From contig CALALK010000325.1 in the NCBI GenBank assembly GCA_937923125.1, positions 1-6,557 of the forward strand: DNA of 6,557 bases, given 5' to 3'. Both the position numbers and the translations under genes were made by a program. Below the pieces are notes generated by a model that was given only the letters and a program-made list of their open reading frames with translations, was not told the DNA's origin and did no database searches. Source of the DNA: an uncultured Carnobacterium sp. Its GTDB lineage: Bacteria; Bacillota; Bacilli; Lactobacillales; Aerococcaceae. Positions 5,553-6,557 of the stretch are shown piece after piece (position 1 is the stretch's first letter; each line of letters starts with the position of its first letter).

Positions 5553-6557
5553 CTACTTCTTTTTATGCGATGCGGCTGCTTCTAAGGCGCGTTTTAAATA
5601 ACGACCGGTATGGCTATTTTTATCCTTCGCCACTTCTTCAGGCGTCCCTGTCGCAATCACAAGTCCACCACCGCTACCGCCTTCTGGACCCATATCAATG
5701 ATATAGTCAGCGGTCTTAATCACATCTAAGTTATGTTCGATGACAAGCACGGTATTGCCCGCTTCAACTAAACGATTCAACACTTCAAGTAGGCGTGCGA
5801 TATCGTCTGTATGCAAGCCAGTTGTTGGTTCATCGAGCACGTAGAAGGTATTGCCGGTTGAGACACGTTGGAGTTCGCTGGCTAACTTCATCCGTTGCGC
5901 TTCTCCTCCAGAGAGCGTTGTGGCAGATTGGCCAAGGGTTACGTAGCCGAGTCCAACATCCTTAATCGTTTGTAATTTACGTTTGATTTTTGGTACGGCT
6001 TGGAAAAATTCCACCGCTTCTTCGACCGTTAATTCAAGAATATCCGCGATACTCTTTCCTTTGTATTTCACTTCAAGCGTTTCTGAGTTATAACGCGTTC
6101 CATGGCAGACTTCACACGGCACATATACGTCTGGCAGGAAGTGCATCTCGATTTTCAGAATGCCGTCCCCTTTACAAGACTCGCATCGTCCACCCTTCAC
6201 GTTGAAACTGAAGCGGCCTTTCTTGTATCCACGGATTTTTGCTTCGTTTGTGGTCGCAAATAAATCACGAATATCGTCAAATACACCCGTATACGTCGCT
6301 GGATTGCTTCGTGGGGTTCTTCCGATTGGGCTTTGGTCGATATCGATAATCTTATCGAGACTCTCAAATCCAGAAATGCTCTTGAACTTCCCTGGTTTTT
6401 CCTTCGTACGCGTAATCTCACGCGCTAAAGCTTTCTTCAATACGCTGTTGACAAGCGAGCTCTTTCCAGAACCCGACACCCCTGTCACGGCCACAAAACG
6501 TCCAAGCGGCACATCCACATCGATGCCGCGTAAATTGTTTTCCGCAGCGCCTTCTAA
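5553..6557 (-). CDS. uvrA: Excinuclease ABC subunit A, C-terminal part (5' partial)
   Basis: ATP-dependent DNA damage sensor of nucleotide excision repair, acting as a dimer with UvrB before UvrC incision. The frame is open to the right edge. The visible 334 residues are the second ABC module of a protein normally about 940-950 residues long. Walker [10 protein letters not shown] is at visible residues 26-34, and the conserved [18 protein letters not shown] stretch at 74-91. A zinc finger has cysteine pairs at 125/128 and 148/151. The ABC signature LSGGEAQ is at 215-221, Walker B FYVLDEP at 238-244 and the switch His at 275 (IEHNLD). The glycine-rich GSGGG follows. The C-terminus is normal (TGRYLKRAL, then a Lys-rich end). 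The GTG at 6518 is an internal Val codon, with homologous sequence continuing upstream of it. All key residues are present, so the protein looks functional. Confidence 0.97.
   Translation of the reverse strand, partial: LEGAAENNLRGIDVDVPLGRFVAVTGVSGSGKSSLVNSVLKKALAREITRTKEKPGKFKSISGFESLDKIIDIDQSPIGRTPRSNPATYTGVFDDIRDLFATTNEAKIRGYKKGRFSFNVKGGRCESCKGDGILKIEMHFLPDVYVPCEVCHGTRYNSETLEVKYKGKSIADILELTVEEAVEFFQAVPKIKRKLQTIKDVGLGYVTLGQSATTLSGGEAQRMKLASELQRVSTGNTFYVLDEPTTGLHTDDIARLLEVLNRLVEAGNTVLVIEHNLDVIKTADYIIDMGPEGGSGGGLVIATGTPEEVAKDKNSHTGRYLKRALEAAASHKKK

Noticed and set aside
1..6557. CRISPR array, tRNA or rRNA gene, riboswitch or insertion sequence
   Set aside because: I saw no regularly spaced repeats, no cloverleaf or T-loop consensus, no long structured leader and no complete transposase with terminal inverted repeats. 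The Rpn relic is the only mobile-like sequence.

Overview
This is an ordinary chromosomal window from a low-to-moderate GC Gram-positive bacterium, most likely a member of the Lactobacillales. The basis is a mevalonate-pathway gene order (mvaD, mvaK2, fni) typical of lactic acid bacteria and other mevalonate-using Firmicutes, purine-rich Shine-Dalgarno sites, and TGn-extended -10 promoters. Genus is not resolved from sequence alone. The mevalonate genes are roughly 50-60% GC in the lines I counted, richer than many streptococci. The Rpn-derived segment is about 35%.

Layout. Positions 1-3067 (+) hold the distal part of a mevalonate operon: the 3' part of diphosphomevalonate decarboxylase (5' end outside the window), a complete phosphomevalonate kinase and a complete type 2 IPP isomerase. 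They are packed with gaps of 4-12 nt and closed by a strong hairpin at 3072-3103. Converging on that hairpin, on the minus strand, is a two-gene unit. A YeiH/UPF0324 membrane transporter (3314-4300) is followed 12 nt later by a 63-residue protein with two membrane segments (3110-3301). The interval 4301-4560 holds the yeiH promoter, a 24-bp inverted repeat, and the start of a plus-strand remnant of an Rpn (PD-(D/E)XK) nuclease gene. Only the Rpn C-terminal region survives (about 4438-4755), but inside it lie a plausible promoter, a GGAGG site and an ATG for a 64-residue protein. A second bidirectional hairpin (4760-4807) separates it from rpiA (4806-5474, minus). Upstream of rpiA on the same strand lies the C-terminal third of uvrA (5553-6557), running off the right edge.

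How the genes relate. MvaD, MvaK2 and Fni carry mevalonate phosphates to IPP and DMAPP for undecaprenyl carrier lipid and other isoprenoids. RpiA (pentose phosphate pathway) and UvrA (nucleotide excision repair) are housekeeping genes with no functional link to them. YeiH and its small partner probably act together in the membrane on an unknown substrate.

The least ordinary part is the Rpn remnant. In E. coli, Rpn genes are known to encode a small C-terminal-domain protein from an internal start that inhibits the full-length nuclease. Here the nuclease part is gone, while what looks like the internal cassette is intact. The rest of the window is conventional.
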